64,000 nucleotides of DNA from Phoenix dactylifera (lineage: Eukaryota > Streptophyta > Magnoliopsida > Arecales > Arecaceae). The position numbers and the translations under genes are program-made. Where the stretch lies: the NCBI RefSeq assembly GCF_009389715.1, contig NC_052399.1, positions 2,124,938-2,188,937 on the forward strand, given 5' to 3'. The first letter of the stretch is position 1, and each line of letters begins with the position of its first letter. The notes beneath the pieces are model-generated. The model was not told the DNA's origin. It made no database searches and saw only the letters and a list, made by a program, of their open reading frames with translations. Below are positions 13,471-48,743 of this stretch, piece after piece.

Positions 13471-16400
13471 TTACAATGAATAAACTCGATCGTGCAATGA
13501 AGAGGGCAAAGAAGCTTTATGATCATTAGAGGACGGCATTGAAAGGCGTCTGATATTATCAATCCCTTCTCTTCTGAGGGCTTTTAGTTCTACACCTGCC
13601 CTGTGAGCTGCAATAATCCCTATAGCTTCCCAGTAATTTAGGACCTTCACCTGAAGAATGAGAATCAATGAAGTTCATATATATTTGAGCGCGGCAGCAA
13701 GGAAGGTTTCAAGTGAGTGATGCATACCACTTCAATCCCAAACTTCTCAGGTGTATCGTCGAGCACTGTCTCATTCTCCTCAACAGCAATTATCAGAGGC
13801 TGCAAAAGGATTATACTCGCACCTTTATATAGAAAAGCATATCCATTTAAGACATCACAGGCTAAAATTAAGCCATCGGCATTTATGTGAAAAATGGTCA
13901 AAACTGCTAACCAGCAAAAATGATAATATAGCAATTAAGTATTCAGGAAATAGGCATATTTGAGACAGTTCTACTGCACAGGCAATGCTCCTATGAGCCT
14001 AATCAGGGCAAAGATATAATGGAACCTTCTTCAAGTTGGTTAAGTCAAAGAGGACTCAAGAAAGGATGCTTTTGTAAGCCTTAAAAGATATGTACACAGC
14101 AAAACCAATAAACTCTTATCGTGTACCTTATTGTTTGTCATGCTCCTTGCAAAAGCAAGAGCACCATCTCCTCCACAAGCATCAGCAGGAAGAATTACAC
14201 TGTCAACATTACTAGCGACTATACAATCACTATTCAAGGATCCATGCTTCTTGGTCACATATTGGGGTGCATAACTTAAACCAGCAAGCACACAAGGAAG
14301 AAAGGTATACCCAAGCTGCAGCAAAGATAAAGAGAAGATCATGTCAATACAAGTATTGCTTGCTAAAGAAATCAGTCTCCAGGTAGCAAACACAACTTCG
14401 TAGCTGATATTTTTGTATTTTTAAGCAGAAAAAAATAAAAAAAGAAGTTCTAAAAACTAGGGTATATTTCATTATTTTGAAAACCTTCTTCCAGTTATTT
14501 GAGGTATAAAATTAACTATGCACTCACTAAGACACCAATACACACAATGCATGGTTTTGAGCAAGACTGCCTGAAGGGTACAAAATGGGATGATCATTCA
14601 GCCTACGCCCATTTGAAAACCGTGTAGATACCAAGATGCAGAAGAGGATGTCAGTTCGGTAAAATATGAAAAACACCAACAAATTATCTTCATTCCAATA
14701 ATGACTTCAAGGGTGAACCAGTAGTCCGGAGTTTTGATGTGTATTTAACATGCAGCTCTCTTACATTAGTGAGTAAAAAGAAAAGGTTAGATTTGTATAT
14801 GCTTTTGGTAGTGTTCGAAACATTAAGCAGAAATGCTAACTTCTATGCCATAATTGAAAAGAATTGAAGGCTTAATGGGAATAATGACATTAACTTTTCT
14901 TTTATTATTTGGTAAGAAGTTGATGATTTTGTAATGCATTCCTTTCTTGTCTTTTAATATATTTATGATTCTTTTCTTATTGCTGAATATTTCCGGACTC
15001 TTAGGTACCAATCGTATGTGTAATTCTGGGTGTCAAAACTAAATTCACACTCCAAAGATAAAGAATTGAAGTGGAGAAAAATGACATGGTCACTTTACTC
15101 TTCATTAGAGTTAAGGGATTCGTCAACTTCAAATTCTTTTCTCACTTTAACCTCTCTAAAGCAGTATGTAGACACAGCTGGAGTGTAACAATAAAAAGAT
15201 GAGTCTACATCAATCGCCGTTTTATATGGTGAGCCATTGATAAGAAATGCTTAGGCAGACCAACTTTTCACAATACACGCCCTTAAATAGTTGAGATGCA
15301 AATCCTGAAGCAGCAGGGAAAATATGAATATATTAATTTAACCAATACACTCTTCAAAGAGTTCTCTTTCAAAAAGAAACAATATCACCCTCGTTTACCA
15401 TATCTAGCCTTGTCATCTAGGCATCACACAGAAACATCTCAAGAAGCCTTAATCAGCTCTTGAACTCTCAAATCTCCAGTCTCTATGTGTTAGGATTTAA
15501 AATCTTGCTACTGTTGGAAGTCTGAAGTCTGGATCGAGCATTTGCATGGTCTGAGTTTTGTAGGTTTGTCAGAACCAGAAAGAACTTGGGATAAATATGA
15601 GACTAGAAACCCCAACCATTGAAATGCTAGGAAAAGAGGGCAGGGCAATCTCTACCTTTCTAATTAGTTATATTTCTTTATTCCCCACAAGTGCTACCTG
15701 ATTTTAGGATTGGATCACAAGTCAGATGACATCATTAGGATAATCAAATATGATACTCTAAGCATAATTTTCAAATAATATGTATGTTCAAGGCCCTATG
15801 GCAAGTGTGTGTGATATTGGGTATTGTGAAGGTGCGTTTGTCCAAGCAATTCTCATTGACTATTTCATATATGAAGCAAAATGAATGTAGTACTACAAAT
15901 AGTGTGAAAGGCTTTGCATCCAACCACAAGACAGGCAAGCCTTTTGTGCAACGTTCCCCCTCCCATCCACTCACATCTCCCCTCTCCTTATAGACACTGA
16001 TAGTTAATGGATTGACTCCTTTAAATAGAGTTTTGCTATCCTTGGCCTCAAGAACTAAAGGAGTGCACCATCCAAAAGTGGGTGACTGTTTATCAAATCA
16101 CACAAACAATAAAACAATTTTGCAATTGCTGGAGAGATCATAGCCATCCATGCTTCTTCCTGAATGCATCACATGTGCCGAATACTAGTATACATTTATC
16201 CCTTTTTTATTGATGCACTCCATTGTTTCCATTATAGAGAGAGAGAGAACAAAAAGAAACTTGAAATTTGAGAACCCTACCAAATGATGAAGAGAAAATA
16301 CAGCTCACTATTTTAATTTATTTTTAATTTTAATGTATCGAAATATTTTTCTGCCCTTCCAATTACAAGACAGAGTATTTAACAAGCATATGACAGACAA

Positions 16401-19400
16401 AATGAAGGGCAACCCTTTTACTTAACAGACACATGCTTTGTATGTCTAATATTTCACAGAGACATGGGCAAAATGGATTAATGATATTAAAAAAAGAAAA
16501 AACCTGTCAAAAAAAATGAAAAAATGATGCCATTTTACTTTGTCTATTATTCATGGAATAAAAATTTACTTTTCTAACCTTAAAGTACGAATAGTAGCAC
16601 TTAAAATAATTTTCCTTTTGCTTCCACTTGCAAATGGTAAGAAAGCAATATGTTGAAGCAAATTCTAAAACCCCATAGAAATCTATTGCTTCAACGTAGA
16701 ACGCATGACTGAAAGAACGATATTCCTCAATGACATTTACATTTTAACTAAGCCAACTATTTCATTGAAAAGGAGTATATATTTTTGGTTTTTGCTGCGA
16801 GCAATAATGACATAACCAACTAATCCCTCTATCAAATTTATGTCCTAGATTAAACATCTATTGAGCTAAGCTTTTTATACACTACTGTTGCCTTAATATT
16901 CCTACCATTCTTTGTCCAGTTGTGGAGCATGCATGTCCAAAATTTTTGGTCTAACCCTGTTTGCCAATATCACCAAATTTGATTTTTATCCTCATATGTT
17001 TCTTGATGTGAGTTGATCTCATAGCCTTTCCTAACTTCCAGATTTCACTTTCTAAATGAGCATTCTAGACAAATGAAATACCTGCTCTTCCACAATTCAC
17101 AGCTCACATGGATTCTTGATATACTTGGTTGCTCCATGAGTGGTGATTTAATGCCTGCTTGTAATACAGAATTGATATTATATCAGTTGTTTACCAAACT
17201 ATTATTCTAGTGATAAGAATTTCTCTAGCTAGTCAATCTAGTGTTATTCTGCCAATGAAATCCATATTCTGGTTGACAAGATCTTATTTCAAGATTTCAT
17301 ATCAAATCCACCTAATCCAAAGAAATAGAGAGAGCTTATGGTGTCTTCAACACAGTGCATGAGGTTGAGAGCATAGCAACCAAAATTCTTCGAGTGCAGA
17401 CAAACTATTAGGTCCAATTCAGAACCAACTTCTAAAAGCCTGTGAAATCCCTCGTTGAGAACCTCTAATAATTAAAACTTAGAGATGACCTGTTTATGCT
17501 TGTGGATGAAATTCTTTTAATTAATAAAAATTTTCATATCCTTGGTGCTCAAGGGAAAAAATTTGCATCCTTGGAGGTCTCTCTGTAACTGTTATACAAC
17601 AGAAATGTATCTATAGCAGGAGTAATGCATTCACCATTGGACGCTTAAAAAGAATGTTATCAAGACTTTCAGAAGCTTATGTTAACTTTAGCATGGAAAG
17701 ATTGTACACACCTCTTCAGCAGCGGATCTCGGAGACAGTGACGTGCTAAGAGGGATAGGTGATACTGCAGGTGCATGAGCACAGGGGATCTGGAACTCCT
17801 TCGCAACAAGATGGCTGATAATTGCCTCGACTCCTGCCAATGAATCTACTCCCTGCAAAGGATACAGGACGTCAAAATAGTTTTGATGTAGCATCCAGGG
17901 CAACAATATGCTCACCTCTCACACAATCCCATGCCCAAAGCAAAGCACTGCTCTTTCATTTTCTTACATATTGTTCAAGCCTTATTTTACATACAGCATG
18001 CAGGAGAGTGCTGCCTAGCTATATCTGCATTCACTAATCTCCTAAAATATAATTCCATATGACAGACGCATAAATTAAAAGTAAAATGATTAAAAGCTCC
18101 ATGAGCCAGCAAACATACTGATGACAAGAGAAGTTAAATGCATTCAGAATAAATAAGCAGACACTGGCATGCATGTTCCGGTCATGAACACAATCAAGTC
18201 ATTATATAAATTTGCAATACACACATCATATATTAAATATTAAATTAAAAAACTATGTCCATAAATAGAATGTTTCGAGAGAGACACCATCCAGCTGGAA
18301 AAAGAGAATGGCAAGCTATGGAACATCACCTAACAGATCATGAATAATAAAAATTACCTTCCCTTGTCTGTAGTCTTCCATGTCTTCTATATCGTCATCT
18401 GGAAAGCGCCCCACAACTGCAACTGCACTGACTTGTGAATGGTTAACTAAAGTTTGTACGGCTCTTAATAATGAATCAGGGTGTTTGATCCTTCCTGTTG
18501 ATTTCCCGCATTTTGGATCGATCCATGTCTCAACCTATAAAATAAGATAAAGCTCTCAGCTGATAAATTAGCACTCTGGTTTTACTTTGCTTTTAAGATG
18601 TTCGACGATAGATTAAATCCGTCATATACAAGATGCATATAACATGATAAATCAATCACATGCTCAGGAAAGGAAGAGATTGAACATAAAGTTTATAGTG
18701 TTGTTTCAGTGTCCAAAAGTTCCCAGTTTCAAGGGATCTGGGTACCAATAACAATCTGAGCATCTTACTGAAAGTCTAATAATGTCAACAATTTATAATC
18801 AATACCGTATCAAATGGAAATATGCAACCAAGAACGATATTTTGACATTGGAACTAATAAGAAGTATCAAGATCTTGATGGTAGGCAAAAAAATTAAGAA
18901 CTGGACTTCTATTGACTGAAGGTGTTCCTTAGAGCCAAAGTCATAGCATTTTCAGAACTTGAACGATTAACCTGATCAAATAGTTGATCAACTGAAAGCC
19001 TTTTGATTGCAAAGATTGGCTTAAATATGGCAAGAAGTTATTATATGTAAATTTTAAAGCATTGGTCTTTTCACTGAAATGTTTATAATTTGTCATGTTC
19101 CTTCTCTTGTCACCACTCATCAATGGCCTCTCTTTCAGCTAGATGTATAGAACTCCATAATGCATGGTGAATGTATGCACCAACTTTTTATCAAATGATC
19201 GGCAAGCTCTGAAGAAGCAAATGGAACATATTTGTACAATACTTTAGCAAACTTTTTGGCCTTGTACCAATTATATTAGAACCTGTTAAGTTTCATTGGC
19301 CTGCTTCCATATGCTCTCACCCTTAAAACTCCAACACTACAATCTTTTTTGCTCGATTACTCTATTCTACAAAAATAGCCTTTCGTTATGTTCATCTTTC

Positions 19401-21003
19401 CCCAGAGTGCACCTTCAAAGGAGTATCTGTAACAATATACTCCACGATAGGCAAGCCTAAGGAAGCCCTTGTAGCATCTGCAACCTGCAAATGGCGAATT
19501 CGGAGCTCTTCCTCCATTCCAGCATCGAGTACCAAACCTACCTGGGTTCCAAGAATAGAATTTTGTTAGGCTAATGTAAGAACCAACAAAATCCGTAGGA
19601 AGTCGCTGTTGTGATATCGGGAGGTTATGTATCCATGCATGCTTGTGTGATTGTGTAACTATATACAACCATGTATGTTTGTGACCAATTTCTGCTTCTA
19701 TGACAATGCATGAACTCTAATTTACATTATCAATTATAAAAGTTTTGGTCTAAAATAAACTAAAAGTTCCAAAATGGGGAATGGTGTTAATGATTGTTTC
19801 GCACTACATTGATCTTACTCTTTTTGATTCTTTTACAAAATAAGGAATTAATCAACAAGCTAACTTATTTTCTTCAGAATGCAGATAAATGTACCTTATT
19901 TTGGTGGACAGGTTGTAGAGCCCAAGATCCTTCTGCAAACCTGTCAAGCGCATATCCCTCAACGTAAAGAACATTTGGCATTGGCCAATAAAGCATTGCC
20001 GCATTTAACACCTGCCATGTTAGAAAATGCAGGGATAAATGGGATATTCATAATTGTTGTATGACAAGTCCTATAGACATCCCGCCACAACAGAGATTGC
20101 AAGCAACAAAAATAGTCGAAATAAACTGATGGGGTTGATTGAGACACATTTCACAGGGCGGTAACTTCGATCAAGATGTGTCACCTTTTTTAAGTTCCAC
20201 AGGAACCAAACATCAAACATTATGAAGTCAATTAACTGCGTCTACACAACTACACAAAACCGCGATCCTAGGCAGATTTAAATTTAAGATTCCAGTACAG
20301 GGGATCAGAGTCCTCCTGCCTGACACCCAGGCTATTGGCGGTGGAACGAGAAACAACCAAAGAGGTGAGGCACATAAAATGGATTGAGTCCAACAGTTGG
20401 GCAAACCCCAACGAATTTGGTCTCTACCACACATGTTCCGGTTGTTCATGCCCATGTTTCTTGAACCAATCCTACGTCTTGCTGTACTCAAATGGATCCC
20501 GAGCCTAGTCGAACATGTTCCATGCTTCAGAGATCTACCCAGACCCCTTTTTTGCGTTACTAAATAAAGGTTCCAAAACAAGAAGCTAGTAGTCTAAGAC
20601 CGAAAAATGACAACAGATAAGGATGAAAGAAGAGAGGAAGAGGGATACGTTGGGATGGGAGATGACGCAGTCGGCGACGGAGGCGAGGGTGCGGGCGACG
20701 GGCAGCGCGTCGCCTGCGAAACCGCCGATGGACGCGCCCACGCCCGTCGGGACAATCAGCACCGTCGTGTATGGCCTCCGGAACTGCAGGATTTACCGGC
20801 AAACAACGAGCAAACACTTGGTTAGAAGCCCAAATAGAGGAGGAGTTAAGAGGTGACACGCATACCTTGGGATGGGGAAAGGCGGCCGAGCAAGTGACGC
20901 GAAGGTTAGACGGAGAACGGGCTCCGGAGATGGGCAGGGAAGGAAGGGATGGACGGATGGAGGCTCTCCCCCAATGGACCGGACGGCAGTGAGGGAGCGC
21001 CAT
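13471..21003 (-). CDS. DUF3326 protein, predicted plastid-targeted, cyanobacterial-type
   Basis: Nine exons on the minus strand: 20866-21003, 20649-20783, 19895-20011, 19413-19541, 18358-18534, 17712-17852, 14127-14315, 13728-13799, 13471-13650. Every exon is a multiple of three (all introns phase 0), giving 425 aa. Exon 1 encodes a 46-residue leader rich in Ser, Pro and Arg with no acidic residue, as in a chloroplast transit peptide. The conserved domain starts at exon 2 (VLIVPTGVGASIGGFAGDA) and runs through LNAAMLYWPMPNVLYVEGY, GRFPDD, CAHAPAVSPIPL, LGYTFLPCVLAGLSYAPQ, PADACGG and EENETVL to IIAAHRAGV. This matches the DUF3326 proteins of cyanobacteria; the biochemical role is unknown. The start was set at ATG 21003 because the upstream in-frame codon at 21060 is GTG. 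Intron 6 is 3.4 kb. The gene is head-to-head with PDXK across 4.9 kb. Confidence 0.9.
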
Positions 21004-21539
21004 TTGGAACGCGAGTGGAAAGAAGCTGGCCGAGCACGAAACTTGAGGATTGTCTGCCACAGAGCGCCTGTATTGGTTTTTAGATTTTGTGGCCTTCTAA
21101 ATATCAAATTGTATATAAATATTTTTTTAAATTAATATATATATATATATATTTGAAAAATATTTATTTTTGTTATTCTATTTTTTTATTTTTATTTTTA
21201 TACATATCCATGCTATTTAACACTATTAAAAAATTAACAATTTTAAATTAAAATAATTAAAATATTCTTAATAAGTAGATGTGCAAAAAAAATCCGTAAT
21301 TGAAAAAAAAAATAATTTTAAAGTTTTATTTTATTTTTAATTAATATAAATATAATTTTTATTAATGATGTCAGAAGAACCGTTGTATTAGAAATATTTA
21401 TGTAAAAATAGTATTTTATGAAGATTAAAAAAAATTATTAATATTAAAATAAAATTTATATAAATTTAAATTTTTAGAAAAATATTTATGTAAAAAATTA
21501 TTGATTTTTAATGATAGACCCAAAAGTCCACTGCCCCAT

Positions 21540-21718
21540 CAGGGTCGTGGGTGTATCTTTTGCGTGAAAAAAGCCTTCATCCAAATGCACCATTGGATCA
21601 TCCATGGATGGCTTTTAGAGCGGCACAGGAGGATGAATAGATCGTTCAAAAAGCTTTGGGCTCCCAGCGGAGAATGACCCAATGGTGGGTCCGTGCGAAA
21701 GATACAACCCCAACCCTG
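21540..21718. mobile_element. Small TIR element (MITE candidate), 179 bp
   Basis: The left end reads CAGGGTCGTGGGTGTATCTT. The reverse complement of the right end reads CAGGGTTGGGGTTGTATCTT, so the ends are inverted repeats with a few mismatches. There is no coding capacity. I could not find a convincing target duplication. CAGGG ends would fit hAT or CACTA-like families, but the superfamily is not settled. Confidence 0.5.
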
Positions 21719-22504
21719 CAAATTTATCTCAATGGTGCCTGTCGAGTGTCTAATCAAATATATTTTTATATGGTTACTTAAAAATGGACTGCATATTTTT
21801 TTAGTGTTAGGTTTGTAAAGGTGCTAACTTGGTAAGATTATAATAGTATACCAGATATTCTGGGGTCAAACCCTTAAGAATATTAGAGAAGGGCTACCTT
21901 CGTTACATGGTCCATTACCATATTATATATATACATATACGTACATATGCAGTGCGCAAAGCAAGTTGTACGGAATTGGAAACCGAGAAGAAGTACAAAA
22001 GGATGAGTAATATAATCCAATCCAATCAGCAAACTTGTTGCTTTCGTCATAGACCGCACCCAAGAGAGCACAAAGGTCAATAAGGTGCAACCCTAGCATC
22101 GTTAATCCAAGAAACCATCATGGAGGAAGCTAGTCGCTTGAGACTGCTCTCCAAACCTATTCCATTATATGTTGTAAAAAAAATAAAAGATAAACCAGGT
22201 AGCTAGCATTTTATTTGTTATACTTACCTATACGCTTGTTCTACCTTTCCCTGGCCCTCGCTGCTGCTCGATATCCTCTACTCGAACACCCGACTCAGAA
22301 GCTCCAAGGTGACCCATTATTGTCCCCGGAGAGTTTCATGATTTATTTTCCTTTTGAAGCCATGGTTGTGTTTACAAGTTTTTGTATTTAGTTAACCCCA
22401 ATTATCTAAAATATTATGTTGCAATGGTTGTATAAGCCATTGTTACCCGGATATCACCCCTTCGAAATATGAAAATAACTTTTTCATATGATGGATAAGT
22501 TTAT

Positions 22505-23186
22505 GGCCCTATTTGGCAAATTTATTGGCAGTAGAGCTTTCGGAAGTAAAACTTTTATAAAAAGTCATTTGTTGTTTGTAACTATATTTTTAAAGTGTTG
22601 TGGAACTTTAATATGTATTTCGTAAACAAATTGCGAAAGTACTTTTGGTATAACAAAATGACCATAAAAGATATTGCATAGTATTATACAATAGAGCATA
22701 ATAAAATATAATATATATTAATACATAAATATATAATATAATATAATATTACTATAATACAGTATAATATTATTATAATATAGTATATTGTATACTATAA
22801 CATAATAATATAACATAAGTTGATATTATATAACATAACTTATCAATGTATTATGATATAATATAATATAATATTATATTATAGTATAGTACAATAATAA
22901 ACATATAAAATATTATAATTATTGGTGTAAATTAATTCTTGTAATTATAAAGGGACATTCCTGTAATTATAATATTTTATCATGGGTATTTTAGTTAGAA
23001 AATAAAAAAATTTATAAATCAAAACAGCTTTTGGATGCATGCTAAAGGTTCTTTTAAGCTCTATTTTAAAAAGCTGTTTTAGCTTTCTAGCAAAACTAAA
23101 ATAACTTTCTGATTTTTTTACTAGACACTCATATTCCATCCAAAAGTATTTTTGGAGGGTCAGCAAAAGCTCTGCCAGACAGGGCC
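22505..23186. mobile_element. Non-autonomous TIR transposon (MITE), 682 bp
   Basis: The left end is GGCCCTATTTGGCA and the reverse complement of the right end is GGCCCTGTCTGGCA (12 of 14 match). It is flanked by TAT at 22502-22504 and 23187-23189. The interior is extremely AT-rich with no coding frame. GGCCCTGTTTGG-like ends and a 3-bp duplication fit PIF/Harbinger (Tourist-like) elements; that assignment is an inference. Confidence 0.65.
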
Positions 23187-24340
23187 TATGTATATTTGAG
23201 CCTCTCTAGATCTCGAAACTCTATATCTCAAGATGACAAAAGCTTCATAATTGGGACATCTTTTTTGGTTTAGCTATTACTATAAGGCCAATTTGCATTG
23301 GGACGTTGCTTTGTTAAAAAATGTTCAAACAAATACTCAAAAAATATTAAGCTCTCTCCTTAGAAATCAGCATAAGATCAACTTGTGGCAGCAACTTTTT
23401 GGGACATATGGAAGGAAAACACAACATGATCATTTTTTCAAAAAACAGCTAGAACACTTGATCAAGCCTCATGTTGCTTCCTCTATTGTGTTATCCTACC
23501 AAAGGTGATGAAGTTTTTCTCCTTTTTATCAAGGAAAAAGAAGGATATTGTTGCGATTAAAATTCAGCCTGACCTCGATGCTGAGCTATTGGATGGCTGT
23601 GAGAGATCCACAGGTTATCCATTCAGATCGGCAAGGGTAGCCCAAGCCTGCTATTGGTCTCCGAGATAAGGTAGAATTGCTTGACGTCAGTGGTTGCACT
23701 CGGATGGAGGCTTCTACGTCAGATTCGATATGAAATGGAAAAAACGTAAAAATTCAATTATTAGAAACTGTCCAAGAGGAGATCCTCCAAATGCCTAAGT
23801 TATGTGCTAATCTCAGAGACAACGGAGGTTCAGAGATGACATAATGGCAGTATAGTAATGGAGTCGAGAAAACTCATCCGAGGGTCATTAGGGGTGTGCT
23901 TTATATGGGCGAGGGTCAGCATTCATCATCGAGCAAATCAAGCATGTGTGTTGACCTTTTTGGTAACAACCCATGTATCTCGCTAGAGTATCATGTGTGC
24001 GCATTTCAGCCGTGCAAATTGCTCTCATATCATGCATGTAAGAAAACCGCATGTGATCGTGGGCCGAGATATCGCCACCTGGAGATTAGTTTAAAATTGA
24101 ATCGCTTTGCATGCGCTTTTATGGTCAGCCACAAGACGAGCTTTCGTTGATCAGTAAACCACATTAATCATGGTCGACTCTTCACTGGTGATTTAATGAA
24201 AGACAGTATTCAATGACTTTAATATCTTCCAAAGTTGCCTTTGAGTTGATTTTAAAAAAAACATTAATTGTTGGCCATATCTGATTGAAGAAAAGAATTT
24301 AGCCAGGAAAGCTCCTAAGGTCCCAATTTCCTAGGAAGCT

Positions 24341-24408
24341 AACAGCTATATAGATCCTGTTTTTATAACCTTTCAACAGCTATACATATCCTGTTTTTAT
24401 AACCTTTC
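24341..24408. repeat. 34-bp tandem duplication
   Basis: Two near-identical units at 24341 and 24375, both containing CCTGTTTTTATAACCTTTC. Confidence 0.85.
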
Positions 24409-24495
24409 TTTTCATGATTTCAGCAGATGTTCCCTTATGAATACATTGTACTCAATTTCTATCGCATAGATCACATAAAACTAAGAAGTTCTTTT

Positions 24496-24516
24496 TGTGT
24501 GTGTGTGTGTGTGTGT
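24496..24516. repeat. GT microsatellite
   Basis: About ten uninterrupted GT dinucleotides. Confidence 0.9.
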
Positions 24517-25868
24517 TGGGAAACAAGGGATATATCAATGTTCTACTGTATAATACCAATTTCTCTATTATGTTCCTGCCTAAGATGTGTCCAACTATTT
24601 GCATTCCCCCCCTCCTATCTTCAGTTATCCTGCATTTTGTCTTATATTTTCCCCATCCCATAAAAACTAGGAAATCAGGCTGCCTAGACCATTGTGGCTT
24701 TTAGGTACAAGCTTGAAGGTCATGTCCTACCTCTAATATTTATCAACATTTTATCTTTGTTGATGAATCTTTTTGTTATTTTAATAAAATAACACAAAAT
24801 CTTCTCATGTCCCACATCCTGTTCAAATATTTTCTTCAGCATTTATTAATTCTAAATAAAAATACTTCCATTGCAGCTCCCACACTCTAATCCTATTAAT
24901 CATAACCCAAAAGAAAACATTAAAATAATCAATCTTGATAAGATCCAGATGTGCATGCTTGGAGGGGTTTACAATTACATGGAAATATGGGCATCAGCAA
25001 AACAAACGGTACGCGGAAACCCACCACCTCTTCGCTCTAAGCCAAACTCCCACTCACAAGGAATGGTCCAAGGCCTCCGTGACATTTGTGTACCTCTTTG
25101 AGTCGCACATTTACTACAACGTCAACTGCCACACTGGACAAGGAACTATAAATAATTAGGAAAGAAACATGGTACATCTAGGACAAACTATGACCGATTT
25201 TTTTTTTTTTTACTCTCAAATTTCTGCCCTAACTTGCCTAATTCATTGATCTACATGTTATAGATTTGATTATATAAGGAATCATATTCGGGTTTTTTTA
25301 AAAAGAAATTATACCCTGCACTTTGTGCATCGTGCAACGCCTTGTTTTGAATGGGTATAATTTTTCTATTTATAGGTTCCATTGCTTGCCCTCCGCATCG
25401 ATTGACCGCCGCCGGCGGCCTTTCCTGAAAAACTCCCAGGACTTTTTTATAAATTTTAAGTTTCTGACTTTACTGAGACCGTTGGATGCAACAGCTGTGT
25501 GATTCATGATGCGCCAAAATGCTCGGCAAGGGCGTATACGTAAATTAGTAAGTAACTCAACCAGGAAACATCGTTGCGCAACGGGTGCACGCTAGCGCTT
25601 TAAAATTGCGCCCATCCCGGTCCTCGCTTCTCTCCTCTCCCCCCGAAAGTCGTATGAGAGGCGTGCTCCTCCCCAGACCCAGCCGCCCCGACCTCCGACC
25701 AAGAACCCCCCGTCTCTCCATCGTCTCCAGGTAAGAAAGAAACCACCCCCTTCTCCCCCTCTCGCTTCTCCAAGAGCGAGAAAGATTGCGCCTTTTTTTC
25801 GAGTCTCAGAGGAGTTCTTCTTCCTCGCTGGCAGGTCGTCGAAGCGCTCCTTCTCGAGGAGATTGGCA

Positions 25869-46912
<21,044 letters not shown>

Positions 46913-48586
46913 AGATAAAATGATCATGGCAAGATGCTTCTCTTGCCTGAGGGATAGAGAATAGAGCTGCTACATTTGCATAGGTATATTGGTGCCATTT
47001 TGTACGTCATTTGCCTATCGAGGATTTTTAACCATATGGGTTGAAGATTTTAAAATCAAAGGGCCATCTTTCATTGATATTGTAAAGATATTATAGAACT
47101 ATATTGCTCTAATTACAGAGGTACTGATTATTGACTATAAAATAAAATGGGAATTTCTATGATGCCTCATTATATTTTTTTATTGAAAAGTGGAGATTAA
47201 TTCTGACTATTGATCATTAGTGGGTATCCGGGGAAATTTACGTCACCTGGAAATCTGGATTGGTCGCTTCTCAACTACTAGTATATTTGTCTCTAAAATC
47301 AACACAAGGGTATTTGCATTTTGTCTGCATCAGGATTCAGGATTAAATGATCTTATCAGTTGAATTATGGAGAATTATGAATCTTCAGCTAAGTTTAATG
47401 TGTTTTGACATCCAATATAAAGTTTGCTTCCGTGAGTACCACAATCTGCAATTGCCGAGGGGTTGCCACCGCTGAGGGGATGATGGGATGGGTTTGATGA
47501 GAAGTGGCCGGGGAAACGGCAAGTATGGTGGCCCTAAAGTGAATGCAAGGAAATCGAATGGAACCTTGAATCTGAGCAGTCTGGGGGGCCTCTAGGCATG
47601 ATTTTTTAACAACTTAAACATGGCGAAGGCGAACTTTTTCGTGTTCTTCCAGGACCTCTCATATGATACACCCCGCATTATTGGGGAATATAAGTAGGAG
47701 ATTTTGATTCATGGCAGTTTAGACAATTACTTGTCAATCTTGTTATGATCGATCAGAATTTCCTCATTTTCCATTGCTTTCCCGGTATCCTTGTGCATAC
47801 GACATCATGTACGCCGTTGGGAAATACTAGAGAATTCGATTCAGCAGAGACAGATAATTGCAGGGGCTTCAATAAACTACAGAAGCATGGAGGCCATCCA
47901 ATTCCAAATCCTTATAAATCTACAAATTTTTGGCGTGCTCTAACATCCTGAATTAGGGTACCATATCAAAGCATCTACTCTGTAAAGAGAGGAACATGGG
48001 AAATGGCTTATCAAGAAAAACAAGTAGCTGGATGACATGCCCAGGGGTCACTTTTTTTTTTTTTCTTGGGTGATATTTCATGTTGACCATATATTGTTTC
48101 AAGCAAAATGCTTCGACGTGCCTCCCGCACACGTCAAAAATTCATAAATACTGGTGTGGCAAAACAATAGTTAGCCAACCTCATGTGCAATAATAAGTGG
48201 ACGACTCGCACCGACTTCCTCATGTTATATGGCAAGCGAACCGATCATGCGAATGTAATTAATGGGAGCCGTAGCACTACGCTTATATGTAGGATAGCTA
48301 TGGTGGCATGTCAGACCTGAAGCACGCACAGAAATTTTTATTCACATGCACCACGCTATCAAAGGTGCCTATTGCATTACAATTTCTCCAACTTCCCAGT
48401 TGTTTGCCTTTTTTTATTTTTATTTTTAGTAGAGGATCTCCAACTTCTTTTGATCTTTTCACAAGCATATGGAGGCTATAATTTCTCCCAGTCCAAGCTA
48501 ATTTTTTTCCCCGTCTCGGTAGAATTGGAAACGTGGGAGATGGACGACGATTTCCAATTGGTGGTTGGGTGAGTCCTCCACGACCT

Positions 48587-48590
<4 letters not shown>

Positions 48591-48642
<52 letters not shown>
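48591..48642. repeat. TA microsatellite
   Basis: About 26 uninterrupted TA units. Confidence 0.95.
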
Positions 48643-48645
<3 letters not shown>

Positions 48646-48743
48646 CGTTCTGGCTATAAGATTAATCCTATTTATTTTTGATCCAATCATGTGCGATGAC
48701 TTAACCACGGCATCCTCTGTCGAAGGCATGGACATGCTTACGC

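Larger units (their letters stand above)
21004..25868. other. Intergenic between the divergent DUF3326 and PDXK genes
   Basis: Promoter sides of both genes with repeat debris. There is a very AT-rich block at about 21.1-21.5 kb, a small TIR element at 21540-21718, a larger TIR element at 22505-23186, a 34-bp tandem duplication at 24341-24408 and a GT run at 24496-24516. From about 25.56 kb the sequence becomes GC- and CT-rich and is the likely PDXK promoter and 5' UTR. No gene was recognised; the longest frames (about 80 aa) match nothing I know. Confidence 0.55.

Noticed and set aside
21004-21060. N-terminal extension of the DUF3326 protein starting at 21060
   Set aside because: The upstream codon is GTG, not ATG. 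The ATG at 21003 gives a typical transit peptide.
24871-25159. Overlapping 74-76 aa frames upstream of PDXK
   Set aside because: No domain, no splice partners and no similarity that I recognise; consistent with chance frames.
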